64,000 nucleotides of DNA, taken from the NCBI RefSeq assembly GCF_013870525.1, contig NZ_JACBXD010000008.1:83126-147125 (forward strand), read 5' to 3'. Shown piece by piece: positions 32,570-41,039 of the stretch. Made by a program: the position numbers and the translations under genes. Below the pieces are notes generated by a model. The model made no database searches. It saw only the letters and a program-made list of their open reading frames with translations, and was not told where the DNA came from. This stretch comes from Amycolatopsis pittospori (lineage in GTDB: Bacteria; Actinomycetota; Actinomycetes; Mycobacteriales; Pseudonocardiaceae). Every line of letters starts with the position of its first letter. Position 1 is the stretch's first letter.

Positions 32570-33786
32570 TGAAGCCCAGGAAGTACCTGATGCCCTACCG
32601 GGAAGAACGCGCATTGGAGGACGTGGCGTTCGGGCAGGGCTTCACGCCCACCCGGATCTTCTCGCTGATGCTCCCGATCTGGCAGGTCGAGGTGAAGTCG
32701 ACGGTCACCGAGGGCAGGCCGTACGAACTGATCGAACGCTTTCTCGAACGCGGGATCGTCGAAGCCGAGCTGGGCACCGTGCCCGAGCTGGCGACTTTCT
32801 TCGCGCTGGACGAGGCCCTGGTCGATCGCGCACTGCGATTCCTCGCCGCGCTCGATCATCTCTTCGTCCAGGACGGACGGATACGGCTCACCGAACTCGG
32901 CCTCCGATCGCACCGTGATCAACGCTGCTACACGGTCGAACGGGAGGACCGCCGGAGGCTCTACTTCGAGGCGTTCTCTTCGCGGCCGCTGTCGCGGGCT
33001 TACTACGACACGAACGTCGTGACGCTTCTGTCCTTGGCGGAGGTGAAAGAAGCGAAAGGCGGCAATGCCTACGCGTTCCAGATGTTGTCCACTATCAACG
33101 GATTTCGCCGGGACGCGCTGGCCGAACTCGCCGGCCTCGCCGATCGTGACCACTACAACCTGCCTGCCCGGATCTCCCAGCCGGAAAGCCTCGGCGAGAA
33201 GATCGTCCATCTTCCGCTCTTCGTCGTTCGTGCGCTCGATCCGCGGGGCCGTACCCGGTATCTCGCCTACAGCCAGGCCGCTGACAGCGCGGATCCGGAG
33301 CTGAGCGAGCTCTGCGAAAGGAATCCCGACATCGCGGCGGTGCTGGACTCGGAGGAACTGGAATCACGGCCGGATCGGCAGAAAGCGACGATGGAGAACT
33401 GGCTGAAGGGGAGGAACCTCGAACAACACCGGCCGGTCCGGCGCGATCACGGCGCGTGGGAGGTCGTTCTGCCCGCCGCCGCCTTCGAACCGGCCGGGTC
33501 GGTGCCGTTGGCCAGACTCGGCTCTTTCGTCGTTCGCGGCACCGACGTCCTGCACATCCGTTGCGAAGACGAGAAAACACGGGAGCGCACGTTACTCACC
33601 CGGATGGATTCCTATCTGACGGCGAGGTTCCGGGTCGACGCCGCCGACGTCGCCGCTCGGATCGCGCGCATCGGGGTTCAGCTGGGCTTCACCGGCCTGG
33701 ATCCGGAGGGATTGCGTCAGCTGGCGACCGGTGCGGGAATGACCTCGTTGGCCAGGCGGCTCGCCGAGCTGACGTCGTCCGGTTGA
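32569..33786 (+). CDS. Winged-helix-like hypothetical protein coupled to the helicase
   Basis: A 405-residue soluble protein starting at ATG 32569, which overlaps the helicase stop by one base. The N-terminal 100 residues look like a winged helix (PELATFFALDEALVDRALRFLAALDHLFVQDGRIRLTELG, quoted as ALVDRALRFLAALDHLFV and GRIRLTELGL). The rest is mixed alpha/beta with charged helices and no known catalytic motif. Because of the coupling it is likely a partner of the helicase, perhaps a nucleic-acid-binding or specificity subunit. I do not recognise the family. Confidence 0.72.
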   Translation: MKPRKYLMPYREERALEDVAFGQGFTPTRIFSLMLPIWQVEVKSTVTEGRPYELIERFLERGIVEAELGTVPELATFFALDEALVDRALRFLAALDHLFVQDGRIRLTELGLRSHRDQRCYTVEREDRRRLYFEAFSSRPLSRAYYDTNVVTLLSLAEVKEAKGGNAYAFQMLSTINGFRRDALAELAGLADRDHYNLPARISQPESLGEKIVHLPLFVVRALDPRGRTRYLAYSQAADSADPELSELCERNPDIAAVLDSEELESRPDRQKATMENWLKGRNLEQHRPVRRDHGAWEVVLPAAAFEPAGSVPLARLGSFVVRGTDVLHIRCEDEKTRERTLLTRMDSYLTARFRVDAADVAARIARIGVQLGFTGLDPEGLRQLATGAGMTSLARRLAELTSSG

Positions 33787-33795
33787 GCGCGGCGC

Positions 33796-34728
33796 CTACT
33801 CCAGAGTGGGGTCGGCCCAGGCGAGTTCGGGCCACCACCGGTGGTCGGTGGTACCCGGCCGGTACATTTCCAAGCGGAGTTTCAGCACGCCGCTGACATC
33901 GACCTCGATCCTGGCCGGTTTCCCCATACCCACTTTCGTTTCCGGTGAAGGTTTCCCGTCGAGAAGAAAACGGAAGTGACCGACCTGGAAGGTTTCGTCG
34001 GCGTCGTCGAGCACGCCGACCACCGCGGTCAGCCGTCTGTAGGCCATTCCGAGATCGACTTCGACGAAGCCGAGCCGTTCCGGCGCCTTCAGGACGATGC
34101 TGTCCGCATAGTGCACACCGCCGATCCGCGCGCCCTCGGCACGAAGCAGCGAACTGCACGCCTGCCAGTCCAGCCTGGTCACCGGCGTCCGACGAGGCTG
34201 GTAGCCCCCTGCCGCACCTCCTCGCCACTCTCCACGTTCGGGTCGCTGGTGCCGGGCTCGGCCGGTGATCGCGGTCAACAGGTCCGCGACGCCCTCCTCG
34301 GTGAACGTCTCGACCGGATACCTCGTGGTGGAGTAGGGGTTGAGGAAGTTCGGGATGTCCTCGACGGACTGCTGGGGGAAGACGACCGGGAGGATCCGCT
34401 TGATCTCCCGGCCGAGATTGTCGGTCATCCGATCCCGGATGCGCGCCGCTTCGAACTGGGAGCCACGCCCTTCATCGTGGGCCACTTTCCCCTCGGCGCG
34501 GCGTTTGTAGTCCGGGGAAGCGATGACGACCACGAAATTCGCGGTGTCGAGATGATCCAGCGCCCAGGAAGACCAGTCACGGCGATCGTGGTCGTCCCAT
34601 TGATCAAGGTGTACGTCGAGCCCGATCTGGCCGTGTAGGAATTCGGCGAACCGGCGAACCCGGTCCTTGTGCTCCGGGGAATCATGTGCGTAGGTCACGA
34701 ACACCTTCGGCGCTTCGTTGTCGGCCAT
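33796..34728 (-). CDS. SEFIR-domain protein with C-terminal NPCBM-like module (second copy)
   Basis: A 310-residue paralogue of the protein at 16748. It has a SEFIR domain (KVFVTYAHDSPEH, DVHLDQWDDHDRRDW, FVVVIASPDYKRR, GRGSQFEAARIRDRM, ILPVVFPQQSVEDIP) and then an NPCBM-like beta module (GVHYADSIV, FVEVDLGMAYRRLTAVVGVLDD, FRFLLDGK, LKLRLEMYR). AAGGAGAG precedes ATG 34728. It is antisense to the surrounding + strand run, between the helicase pair and the TIR gene, so it may be an independently acquired unit or a divergent regulator sharing the T-tract promoter region with the TIR operon. Confidence 0.82.
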   Translation of the reverse strand: MADNEAPKVFVTYAHDSPEHKDRVRRFAEFLHGQIGLDVHLDQWDDHDRRDWSSWALDHLDTANFVVVIASPDYKRRAEGKVAHDEGRGSQFEAARIRDRMTDNLGREIKRILPVVFPQQSVEDIPNFLNPYSTTRYPVETFTEEGVADLLTAITGRARHQRPERGEWRGGAAGGYQPRRTPVTRLDWQACSSLLRAEGARIGGVHYADSIVLKAPERLGFVEVDLGMAYRRLTAVVGVLDDADETFQVGHFRFLLDGKPSPETKVGMGKPARIEVDVSGVLKLRLEMYRPGTTDHRWWPELAWADPTLE

Positions 34729-34887
34729 CCACTCTCCTTGTTGATGACGGTGCCTCGTTTGCTCGGGTGAGAGGCATTCTTGACCACTGGCCGGGAGTGT
34801 GCACCCTTTGGCGCTCCCTTGTCACCTTTCTGTCTTTTCCGGGTACGTAAGTGTCCAGGGCTTCTTTGCGGGTGAACGGGTGTCCAC

Positions 34888-34938
34888 TTTTTGTCGTGTT
34901 TTTGTACCTTTTTCGAGGGTGTCGTCGGCCCCTAGGAT
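34888..34938 (+). promoter_or_regulatory. Phased T-tracts (possible curved DNA) and -10-like box upstream of the TIR operon
   Basis: Three T5 runs begin at 34888, 34899 and 34909, spaced 11 and 10 bases, close to one helical turn. That phasing is expected to bend DNA and is striking in this GC-rich background. TAGGAT at 34933-34938 is a -10 candidate 44 bases before the TIR GTG. The rest of the 253-base divergent gap holds no convincing gene. Confidence 0.45.
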
Positions 34939-34981
34939 CGCCTTGTCCGGAAGGTCGGCGTGTGAAGGAGCAAGGGCGCTC

Positions 34982-35557
34982 GTGTACGAGTACCACGTGT
35001 TCATCAGCTATCAGCGCAGCGGTTCCACCGTTCCGGCCTGGGTTCGCAACCACTTTTATCCGCGGCTTCGGGAACTGATGGACGACTTCGTCGACTATGA
35101 GGTCAAGATATTTCTTGACGATCAGGTTCCGGTAGGTGGTGAATGGCCGGACTTCGTGCGCGAGGCGTTGCGGCACGCTCGGATCCTGATTCCGGTGTGT
35201 TCGCCCAAATATTTCAGTGATGAATGGTGTATGGCGGAGTGGCGCTCGATGGAGAAGCGAGAGGAACTCGTCGGCATGACCAGGAATGGCCGCCTGATCT
35301 ACCCGGTGATCTTCAGTGACTCCAAGAATTTCCCGGAGTTCGCGAGCCGGCGGACGATGCGGAACTTGAAGAGCTGGAATCTGCCCTACGCGCACTATCA
35401 GAACACAGCCGAGTACTTCGACTTCCATCGAGAGATGGAGCGAGTGGTCGAGGAACTCGCCGAGATCATCTCGCAGGTTCCCGAGTGGCGTTCGGAGTGG
35501 CCGGTGGAGACCGCCGCCCCGGCCCTGCCGAAACCGTCGACCCTGCCGAGGTTCTGA
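34982..35557 (+). CDS. TIR-domain protein
   Basis: A 191-residue protein dominated by one TIR domain: YHVFISYQRSGS, then EVKIFLDDQVPVGGEW, then LIPVCSPKYFSDEWCMAEW, with the candidate catalytic glutamate at E86. The position and context of the glutamate fit NAD+-cleaving TIR enzymes, but activity is not proven. GTG 34982 is preceded by GAAGGAG with a somewhat long spacing of 11. It ends four bases before the ParA-like ATPase gene, so TIR and ATPase are probably made together. It likely serves as the effector or signal generator of the module. Confidence 0.83.
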   Translation: MYEYHVFISYQRSGSTVPAWVRNHFYPRLRELMDDFVDYEVKIFLDDQVPVGGEWPDFVREALRHARILIPVCSPKYFSDEWCMAEWRSMEKREELVGMTRNGRLIYPVIFSDSKNFPEFASRRTMRNLKSWNLPYAHYQNTAEYFDFHREMERVVEELAEIISQVPEWRSEWPVETAAPALPKPSTLPRF

Positions 35558-35561
35558 TCCC

Positions 35562-37193
35562 ATGCCGGGAACCGTGGTCACGTTCTACTCCTACAAGGGT
35601 GGCGTCGGGCGAAGCTTCACCCTGGCCAACATCGCCGTTCTCCTCGCGCGCTGGGGGCATCGCGTGCTGTGCGTGGACTGGGATCTCGAAGCGCCTGGCC
35701 TGGACTCCTACTTCAAGCCGATGATGAACGCGGATCCCTCGGGCGGGGTGGTGGATCTGGTCGACGACTTCCTGGCCGGAAGGGTGCGTCCCGGTGCGCA
35801 TACGACCAGGTTGAGGGGCGTCGAGAGTCTGGACGTCATCACCGCGGGCCGCGCCGACGCCGATTACGCCGGCCGGATCCAGAAGATCGACTGGGAAGAT
35901 CTCTACCAGCAGGGTTTCGGCGACTATCTCGAACGCTGCCGCGAACAGTGGACGACCGAGTATGACTATGTCCTCCTCGACAGCCGGACGGGTATCTCGG
36001 ACATCGGAGGCATCTGCACCGCGCATCTCCCGGATCGGCTGGTCGTCTTGTTCACGGCGAACGTGCAGAGCATGCGGGGCGCGGTCGAGATCGCCGAACG
36101 AGCCGACGTGGCCCGCGACCTCATGCCCTACGACCGGCCGCAGCTGACCGTCTTGCCGGTGCTGTCCAGATTCGACGCTCGCGAAGAGTACGAGCGGTCG
36201 GTGGAGTGGCGGCGGATCTGCTTGGAGGAGACCAAGAAGCTCTTCGGCAACTGGCTCGACCGTGAGACCCCACCCGAACTCATGTCGCGCCACCTGACGT
36301 TGCCTTACGTCTCCTACTGGACCTTCGGCGAAGAGCTGCCGGTCATGGAGGAGAAGCGGCCCACGGCCGATCAGATCAGTTTCGCCCTGGAAACGGTGGC
36401 GGCGGTGGTCGCGCACGACTTCGACCGGACCGACCTGCTGGCCGAGAACCGGGATGCCTACGTCGCGGCCGTTCGTGCCGAGAAACGCACGTTCACCCAC
36501 GATGTCCGGGTCAGCACGCCGAGGCCGACCCGAGCACTCGCCGCGGAACTGATGAAACACCTGGGAGACCTCGATGTCCGCCCGGTGTTGTCGCTGTCCG
36601 GAGAGCGCTCACTGCTCGAACGGACCGAGGACGACGCGAGGCACCTCTGCCTGCTCGTCGACGGGGAAGTGAGCCGGTGGCAGGCCGCCGAGGTCGAACT
36701 CTTCCTGCACCGGACCCTCGGGCAGGACCGCCGGGTCATTCCCGTCCTCACCGCCAGAACAGAACCGAACACGCTGCCGGGCTACGTCGGCAATCTGCGG
36801 TTTCTTCAATTCGACCCGTCCCGCGGCCCCGCTGAGGTCGCCCAAGGGCTGGTGGACCAGCTCAACGGAACCACCGCGCTGGTCGAGCCGGGGAAGTATG
36901 ACGTGGCCGGAGCGCTTCGGCAGGCGGCCCAGGCACGGTTGCGCCCCCTGATGTGGAGGCTGGTGGACGAGATCGTCGCCGAACTCCAGGTCGCGATCGG
37001 CGCCGGCGAGAGCGGTCGCGCCCAGGAACTCGCCGAAGACCTCTTCCTGACCGTACGGAAGCGGTCGACCGACACGGAGTCGCACTTCCGTGTCGTCGCA
37101 CCTCCCGATACCCGTGCGGCGATCGACTGGGCCGTGCGGACCGTCGAAGCGCGGGCGGTACGGCATTCGTTCAGAGGATTTCTCGACCAGTAG
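35562..37193 (+). CDS. KGGVGR-variant ParA/MinD-like ATPase with C-terminal TIR-like domain
   Basis: A 543-residue protein. The N-terminus is a SIMIBI ATPase with a deviant Walker A, SYKGGVGRSF, where canonical ParA has GKT, so the P-loop lysine is Arg while the signature first lysine is kept. VLCVDWDLEAPGL and YDYVLLDSRTGISDI are the switch and Walker B parts. After about residue 330 a TIR-like segment follows (ARHLCLLVDGEVSRWQAAEV, RRVIPVLT, LRFLQFD), without the N-terminal TIR strand motif. KGGVGR-type ATPases are known next to TIR proteins in actinomycetes. Probably a switch that senses or localises the TIR partner. Confidence 0.82.
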   Translation: MPGTVVTFYSYKGGVGRSFTLANIAVLLARWGHRVLCVDWDLEAPGLDSYFKPMMNADPSGGVVDLVDDFLAGRVRPGAHTTRLRGVESLDVITAGRADADYAGRIQKIDWEDLYQQGFGDYLERCREQWTTEYDYVLLDSRTGISDIGGICTAHLPDRLVVLFTANVQSMRGAVEIAERADVARDLMPYDRPQLTVLPVLSRFDAREEYERSVEWRRICLEETKKLFGNWLDRETPPELMSRHLTLPYVSYWTFGEELPVMEEKRPTADQISFALETVAAVVAHDFDRTDLLAENRDAYVAAVRAEKRTFTHDVRVSTPRPTRALAAELMKHLGDLDVRPVLSLSGERSLLERTEDDARHLCLLVDGEVSRWQAAEVELFLHRTLGQDRRVIPVLTARTEPNTLPGYVGNLRFLQFDPSRGPAEVAQGLVDQLNGTTALVEPGKYDVAGALRQAAQARLRPLMWRLVDEIVAELQVAIGAGESGRAQELAEDLFLTVRKRSTDTESHFRVVAPPDTRAAIDWAVRTVEARAVRHSFRGFLDQ

Positions 37194-37220
37194 GCAACGA
37201 CCGAAGCGGAAGGATCTCGG

Positions 37221-37889
37221 ATGACGGATCGATTGGGACAGAAACAGACCGCGGCGATGCTCGCGTTGATGGTGATCGCGCGCGAGATCTCCAACCCGGA
37301 ACTGAAGAAGATCATCGGCTTCGCGCTCGACGGCAAAGAACGTCGCCAGCTCAACGACCTTCACCTGGTTGCCAGCGAGAAGCGAGGACGTCCCTTCTAT
37401 CACGAGCTGACCGAACGTGGTTGGGCTTGGTGTGAGGACGAGCTGAACATGGAGGAGGCGCCCCCGCCCCGGAGCAGCCTCGGGAGCGCGCTGTACGTAC
37501 TGCTCGGCGGCCTCGGCGGTCATCTCAGGCGGAACAACCTTCGCCTGGCACACCTCTTCGCGGCCGAGGTCGGGCCGGGCGCCGAAGAGGTCGAGCCTGC
37601 CGCGGAAGAGGTCGAGCCCGCCGCCGAGGAGATCGAGAAACGGATCCGGGACGCCTACCACAAACTTTCGAGCAGCCCACGCGATTGGGTCGGGCTGGTC
37701 GACGTCCGGCCGCTGCTCGGCGTGGCGTCCACCACGGCCGTCGACGCGGTCTTGAAGGAGCTCAGCCGGTCGGGGCAGGCGCATCTGGTCCCGGCTTCGA
37801 ATCGCAAGACCCTCACCGCCGCCGATCACGCCGCGGCCGTCCGCATCGGCGGTGAGGACAACCATCTGCTCTCGATCGAGGCGTCGTGA
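37221..37889 (+). CDS. Hypothetical two-domain protein with acidic repeat linker
   Basis: A 222-residue soluble protein. The N-terminal 95 residues look like a winged helix (GQKQTAAMLALMVIA, LNDLHLVASEKRG, HELTERGWAWCEDEL). A linker at about residues 115-138 contains a near-perfect repeat of the unit AEEVEPA three times. A C-terminal helical domain follows. ATG 37221 lies 27 bases after the ATPase; the stop overlaps the HerA-like ATG by one base. It is likely a nucleic-acid-binding or adaptor partner of the HerA-like ATPase. Family unknown. Confidence 0.7.
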   Translation: MTDRLGQKQTAAMLALMVIAREISNPELKKIIGFALDGKERRQLNDLHLVASEKRGRPFYHELTERGWAWCEDELNMEEAPPPRSSLGSALYVLLGGLGGHLRRNNLRLAHLFAAEVGPGAEEVEPAAEEVEPAAEEIEKRIRDAYHKLSSSPRDWVGLVDVRPLLGVASTTAVDAVLKELSRSGQAHLVPASNRKTLTAADHAAAVRIGGEDNHLLSIEAS

Positions 37890-40800
37890 TGGATCCGCAA
37901 GCGGCGCTCGCGGCTCTGCGCTTCGACTGGGCCGACACACCCGACCATGTGTGGCGTGACTCGCCGTATCACGTCGACGGTCTGCACGCCGAGGTGCTCG
38001 CGTCGGCGAACGCAGGGATCCGGGACGCCGCCGCCAGCGACGGACCGAGCCCGATCGGCCTGGTCCTGCAAGGCCAGAAAGGCGTCGGGAAGACGCATTT
38101 GCTCGGCCTCGTGCGTAAGCAGGCCCATCAGGCACGCGGCTACTTCTTCCTCAACGATCTCACGGCGGGCGACGCGTTCTGGGAGAACACCGCGGAGGCT
38201 TTGCGCCGGGGACTGTCCAGACTGGATGGAGGCGGGGTGGCCCAGCTCACCGGTTTCCTGCGCAGAGTCTGCCTCCGAGCCAACGTCGATGCGCAGGTCA
38301 CCAAGAAGATCCTGAGTGGACGTGGCGTGTCGAGGAACGATCTGGACGCCTTCGTCGAAGGGGTGAAGGCCCTCGACCGACAGGTCGCGATGGACTGTTC
38401 CGACACGGCTCGGGCCCTAGTGCTCTACGCGAGTGAGGACTCCAAGAAGAACTACGTCGGAGACGACTATCTAGGTGTCTTCCCGGAATCGAAGACCGGG
38501 GACCGGAGGAAGTGGGGGATCCGGAACGAGCCCAAGTCGGCGTTGACACAGGTCAGGAACATTACGAGGCTGCTCGCGTTGACCGGTCCGATCGTCGTCG
38601 CCGTCGACCAGCTCGACACCCTGGTGGCCCGGTCCACCGTGGCGACACAGCGAATCAAGGACAGCGACGAGGAGGACGTGCTCGTCGCGCAGATCGCGGA
38701 CGGCTTGATGGGACTGAGGGAGGTGACCCGGCGGACCATGACGGTCCTCGCCTGTCTGCCCCACTCGTGGGAACTGATCAAGCAGAAGGGTGCGGACACC
38801 GTCCCCGACCGGTTCCGTGAGGCCTTGATCCTCGGCCGGGTCACCAACGCGGAGGTGGGCAGGGCACTGGTCGCGAAACGCCTCGGAGTCGCCTACTCCG
38901 CGATGGGATTCGTCCCGCCGCACCCCACCTGGCCGGTGGCGCCTTCGGCGTTCGAAGGCGGATGGGACGAGTTGACCCCGCGGGAGATCCTGAAACGGAT
39001 CGGCGCCCATATCGAAACCTGCCTCCGGTCCGGTCGGATCGTCGAACTGGCCACGTTCGACGAGCAGGGGACGCGCCCCGCGGTGGTGTCGCGTCCGGTG
39101 ATGACGGCCGATCGATTCGTGGAACTCGACAAACGGTTCGAAGAGCTGCGATCGGCCGCCGAACCGTCCGCGTTGAGCGACAAGAACTCCGAGGACAAGG
39201 CCATGCCCGTCCTGCTGCACGCGGCACTGCGGGCCTGGATCACGGAAAACGGTAACGACGGAATGGAATGGGGCTGCGAAGCCAAGAACGACCGGAACGA
39301 ACTGCACGCACGGCTCACCCACACCTTGGACGAAGCGTCCGATCTCGAAGAGCACTGGGCGTTCCGGGCCATCGCGGCGCCGCACCATCTTGCGGTGCTG
39401 CATCGTTTCCGCAAGGCGCGGTCCGCGGCAGGCCTACGTCGGGGCGTCGAGAACCGTCATCTCATCCTGCTCCGCAACACGTCGTGGTCGCCGGGGCCGA
39501 CGACCCAGAAGGAACTCAAAGAGTTCAAGGCCGCGGGCGGACGACACCTGCCACTGTCCGAATCGGATATCCGCACGTTCTGGGCGCTGGACCAGATGTT
39601 CGCCGAAGGCAGCCGGGAACTCCACGAGTGGCTCGTCGACCGGCGCCCCGCCGGCCGGTCGGAACTGCTGTCCACCGTCCTTCCCGAGCCCGCTCCACAA
39701 TCGGCCCCGAAGCACGTTCCCGACGAGCCCGTCGCACTGCCCGCGGACGGGGAGATCACGCTCGGAACCGCTGTCGACAGCGGGAAGCCGGTCCGGATCG
39801 ATCTGACGGCGTTGCGGAAGCACGCCGCGATCTTCGCCGGATCCGGTTCCGGTAAGACGGTTCTGCTGCGGCGGATCGTGGAAGAGTGCGCGTTGCAAGG
39901 GGTCTCGGCGATCGTGCTGGATCCGAACAACGACCTCGCGCGGCTCGGCGACGCCTGGCCCGAACCGCCCTCGGCGTGGGGACCGGACGACGCTCAGCTC
40001 GCCAAGCGGTACCTGGCCGAGACGGACGTCGTCGTCTGGACTCCCGGACGCGCCACCGGCAGGCCGCTCGCGTTCCAGCCACTGCCCGATTTCGCGGGTG
40101 TGCTCGACGACGAGGACGAGTTCAACGCGGCCGTCGAAGTCGCGGTCGCCACGCTCGCCCCGCAGGTGCGGCTGACCGGAAGCACGGCGAAGACCAACAT
40201 CGGGCTCGCGGTGTTGCGGCAGGCCGTCGTGCACCACGCTCGCACCGGGTCGCGGAGCCTACCGGAACTCATCGAGGTGCTCGAGGATCTGCCCGACGGC
40301 GTGAGCACCTTGAACGACGGGAGGAAGGTGGCGGCCGACCTCGCCGAATGGCTGAAGGCCGCCATGGTCAACGACCCTCTTCTCGCCGGAGGCGGTGAAC
40401 CGGTCGACCCGGCTGTCCTGCTCGCGCCCGGGGAAGGGAAGCGAGCGAGGGTTTCGGTCATCAGCTTCGTCGGCCTGCCCGGGGAACAGCAGCGCCAGAA
40501 CTTCGTCAATCAGCTGCAGATGGAGCTTTTCGCCTGGGTCAAAAGGAATCCGGCGGGGGACCGGCCGCTCGGCGCGTTGTTCGTGATGGACGAGGCACAG
40601 ACCCTCGCGGCGTCCGGCACCCTCACGGCGAGCACCCGCAGCACGATCGTGCTCGCCTCGCAGGCACGAAAGTACGGTCTGGGCCTGCTTTTCGCCACGC
40701 AGGCGCCGAAGGGACTGCACAACCAGGTCGTCGGAAACGCCATGACGCAGTTCTTCGGCAGGCTCAACAGTCCCGCCCAGATCGCCGCGGCCAACGAACT

Positions 40801-40984
40801 CGCCAGGGCCAAGGGCAGCCCCGTCGACGACATCTCGCGGCTGGAACGTGCGCAGTTCTACGTGGCGGGGGAGGCGTTCGGATTCCAGCAGGTGACCACC
40901 CCGCTGTGCCTCACCCACCATCCGGCGAGCCCGCTGCGCATCGAGGAGGTGCTCGACCGCGCCCGCGACGACGAAGACGAGTGA
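37889..40984 (+). CDS. Double-ATPase protein: N-terminal AAA plus C-terminal HerA/FtsK-like motor
   Basis: A 1031-residue protein with two P-loops. The N-terminal one is GQKGVGKT (62-69), with Walker B-like GPIVVAVDQLDTL, an AAA/STAND-like module. The C-terminal motor begins ITLGTAVDSGKPVRIDL, as HerA/DUF87 proteins do, and has Walker A GSGSGKT (651-657), LDPNNDLARLGD, Walker B LFVMDEAQTL (about 901) and LLFATQAPKGLHNQVVGNA. HerA-type hexamers translocate DNA, usually with a nuclease; none is fused here. It overlaps the upstream gene by one base. Fusion of a second ATPase to HerA is unusual and suggests regulated DNA handling in defence. Confidence 0.85.
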   Translation: MDPQAALAALRFDWADTPDHVWRDSPYHVDGLHAEVLASANAGIRDAAASDGPSPIGLVLQGQKGVGKTHLLGLVRKQAHQARGYFFLNDLTAGDAFWENTAEALRRGLSRLDGGGVAQLTGFLRRVCLRANVDAQVTKKILSGRGVSRNDLDAFVEGVKALDRQVAMDCSDTARALVLYASEDSKKNYVGDDYLGVFPESKTGDRRKWGIRNEPKSALTQVRNITRLLALTGPIVVAVDQLDTLVARSTVATQRIKDSDEEDVLVAQIADGLMGLREVTRRTMTVLACLPHSWELIKQKGADTVPDRFREALILGRVTNAEVGRALVAKRLGVAYSAMGFVPPHPTWPVAPSAFEGGWDELTPREILKRIGAHIETCLRSGRIVELATFDEQGTRPAVVSRPVMTADRFVELDKRFEELRSAAEPSALSDKNSEDKAMPVLLHAALRAWITENGNDGMEWGCEAKNDRNELHARLTHTLDEASDLEEHWAFRAIAAPHHLAVLHRFRKARSAAGLRRGVENRHLILLRNTSWSPGPTTQKELKEFKAAGGRHLPLSESDIRTFWALDQMFAEGSRELHEWLVDRRPAGRSELLSTVLPEPAPQSAPKHVPDEPVALPADGEITLGTAVDSGKPVRIDLTALRKHAAIFAGSGSGKTVLLRRIVEECALQGVSAIVLDPNNDLARLGDAWPEPPSAWGPDDAQLAKRYLAETDVVVWTPGRATGRPLAFQPLPDFAGVLDDEDEFNAAVEVAVATLAPQVRLTGSTAKTNIGLAVLRQAVVHHARTGSRSLPELIEVLEDLPDGVSTLNDGRKVAADLAEWLKAAMVNDPLLAGGGEPVDPAVLLAPGEGKRARVSVISFVGLPGEQQRQNFVNQLQMELFAWVKRNPAGDRPLGALFVMDEAQTLAASGTLTASTRSTIVLASQARKYGLGLLFATQAPKGLHNQVVGNAMTQFFGRLNSPAQIAAANELARAKGSPVDDISRLERAQFYVAGEAFGFQQVTTPLCLTHHPASPLRIEEVLDRARDDEDE

Positions 40985-41039
40985 AACCGCAGATCCCGTA
41001 AGCCTCATTGAACGCGCTCGCTGGGAAGGATTTCGCACC

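Noticed and set aside
29633..33786. Reading the helicase pair as a known named defence system
   Set aside because: The SF1 helicase is generic UPF1/DNA2-like and the partner has no motif that I recognise, so a specific named system would be a guess.
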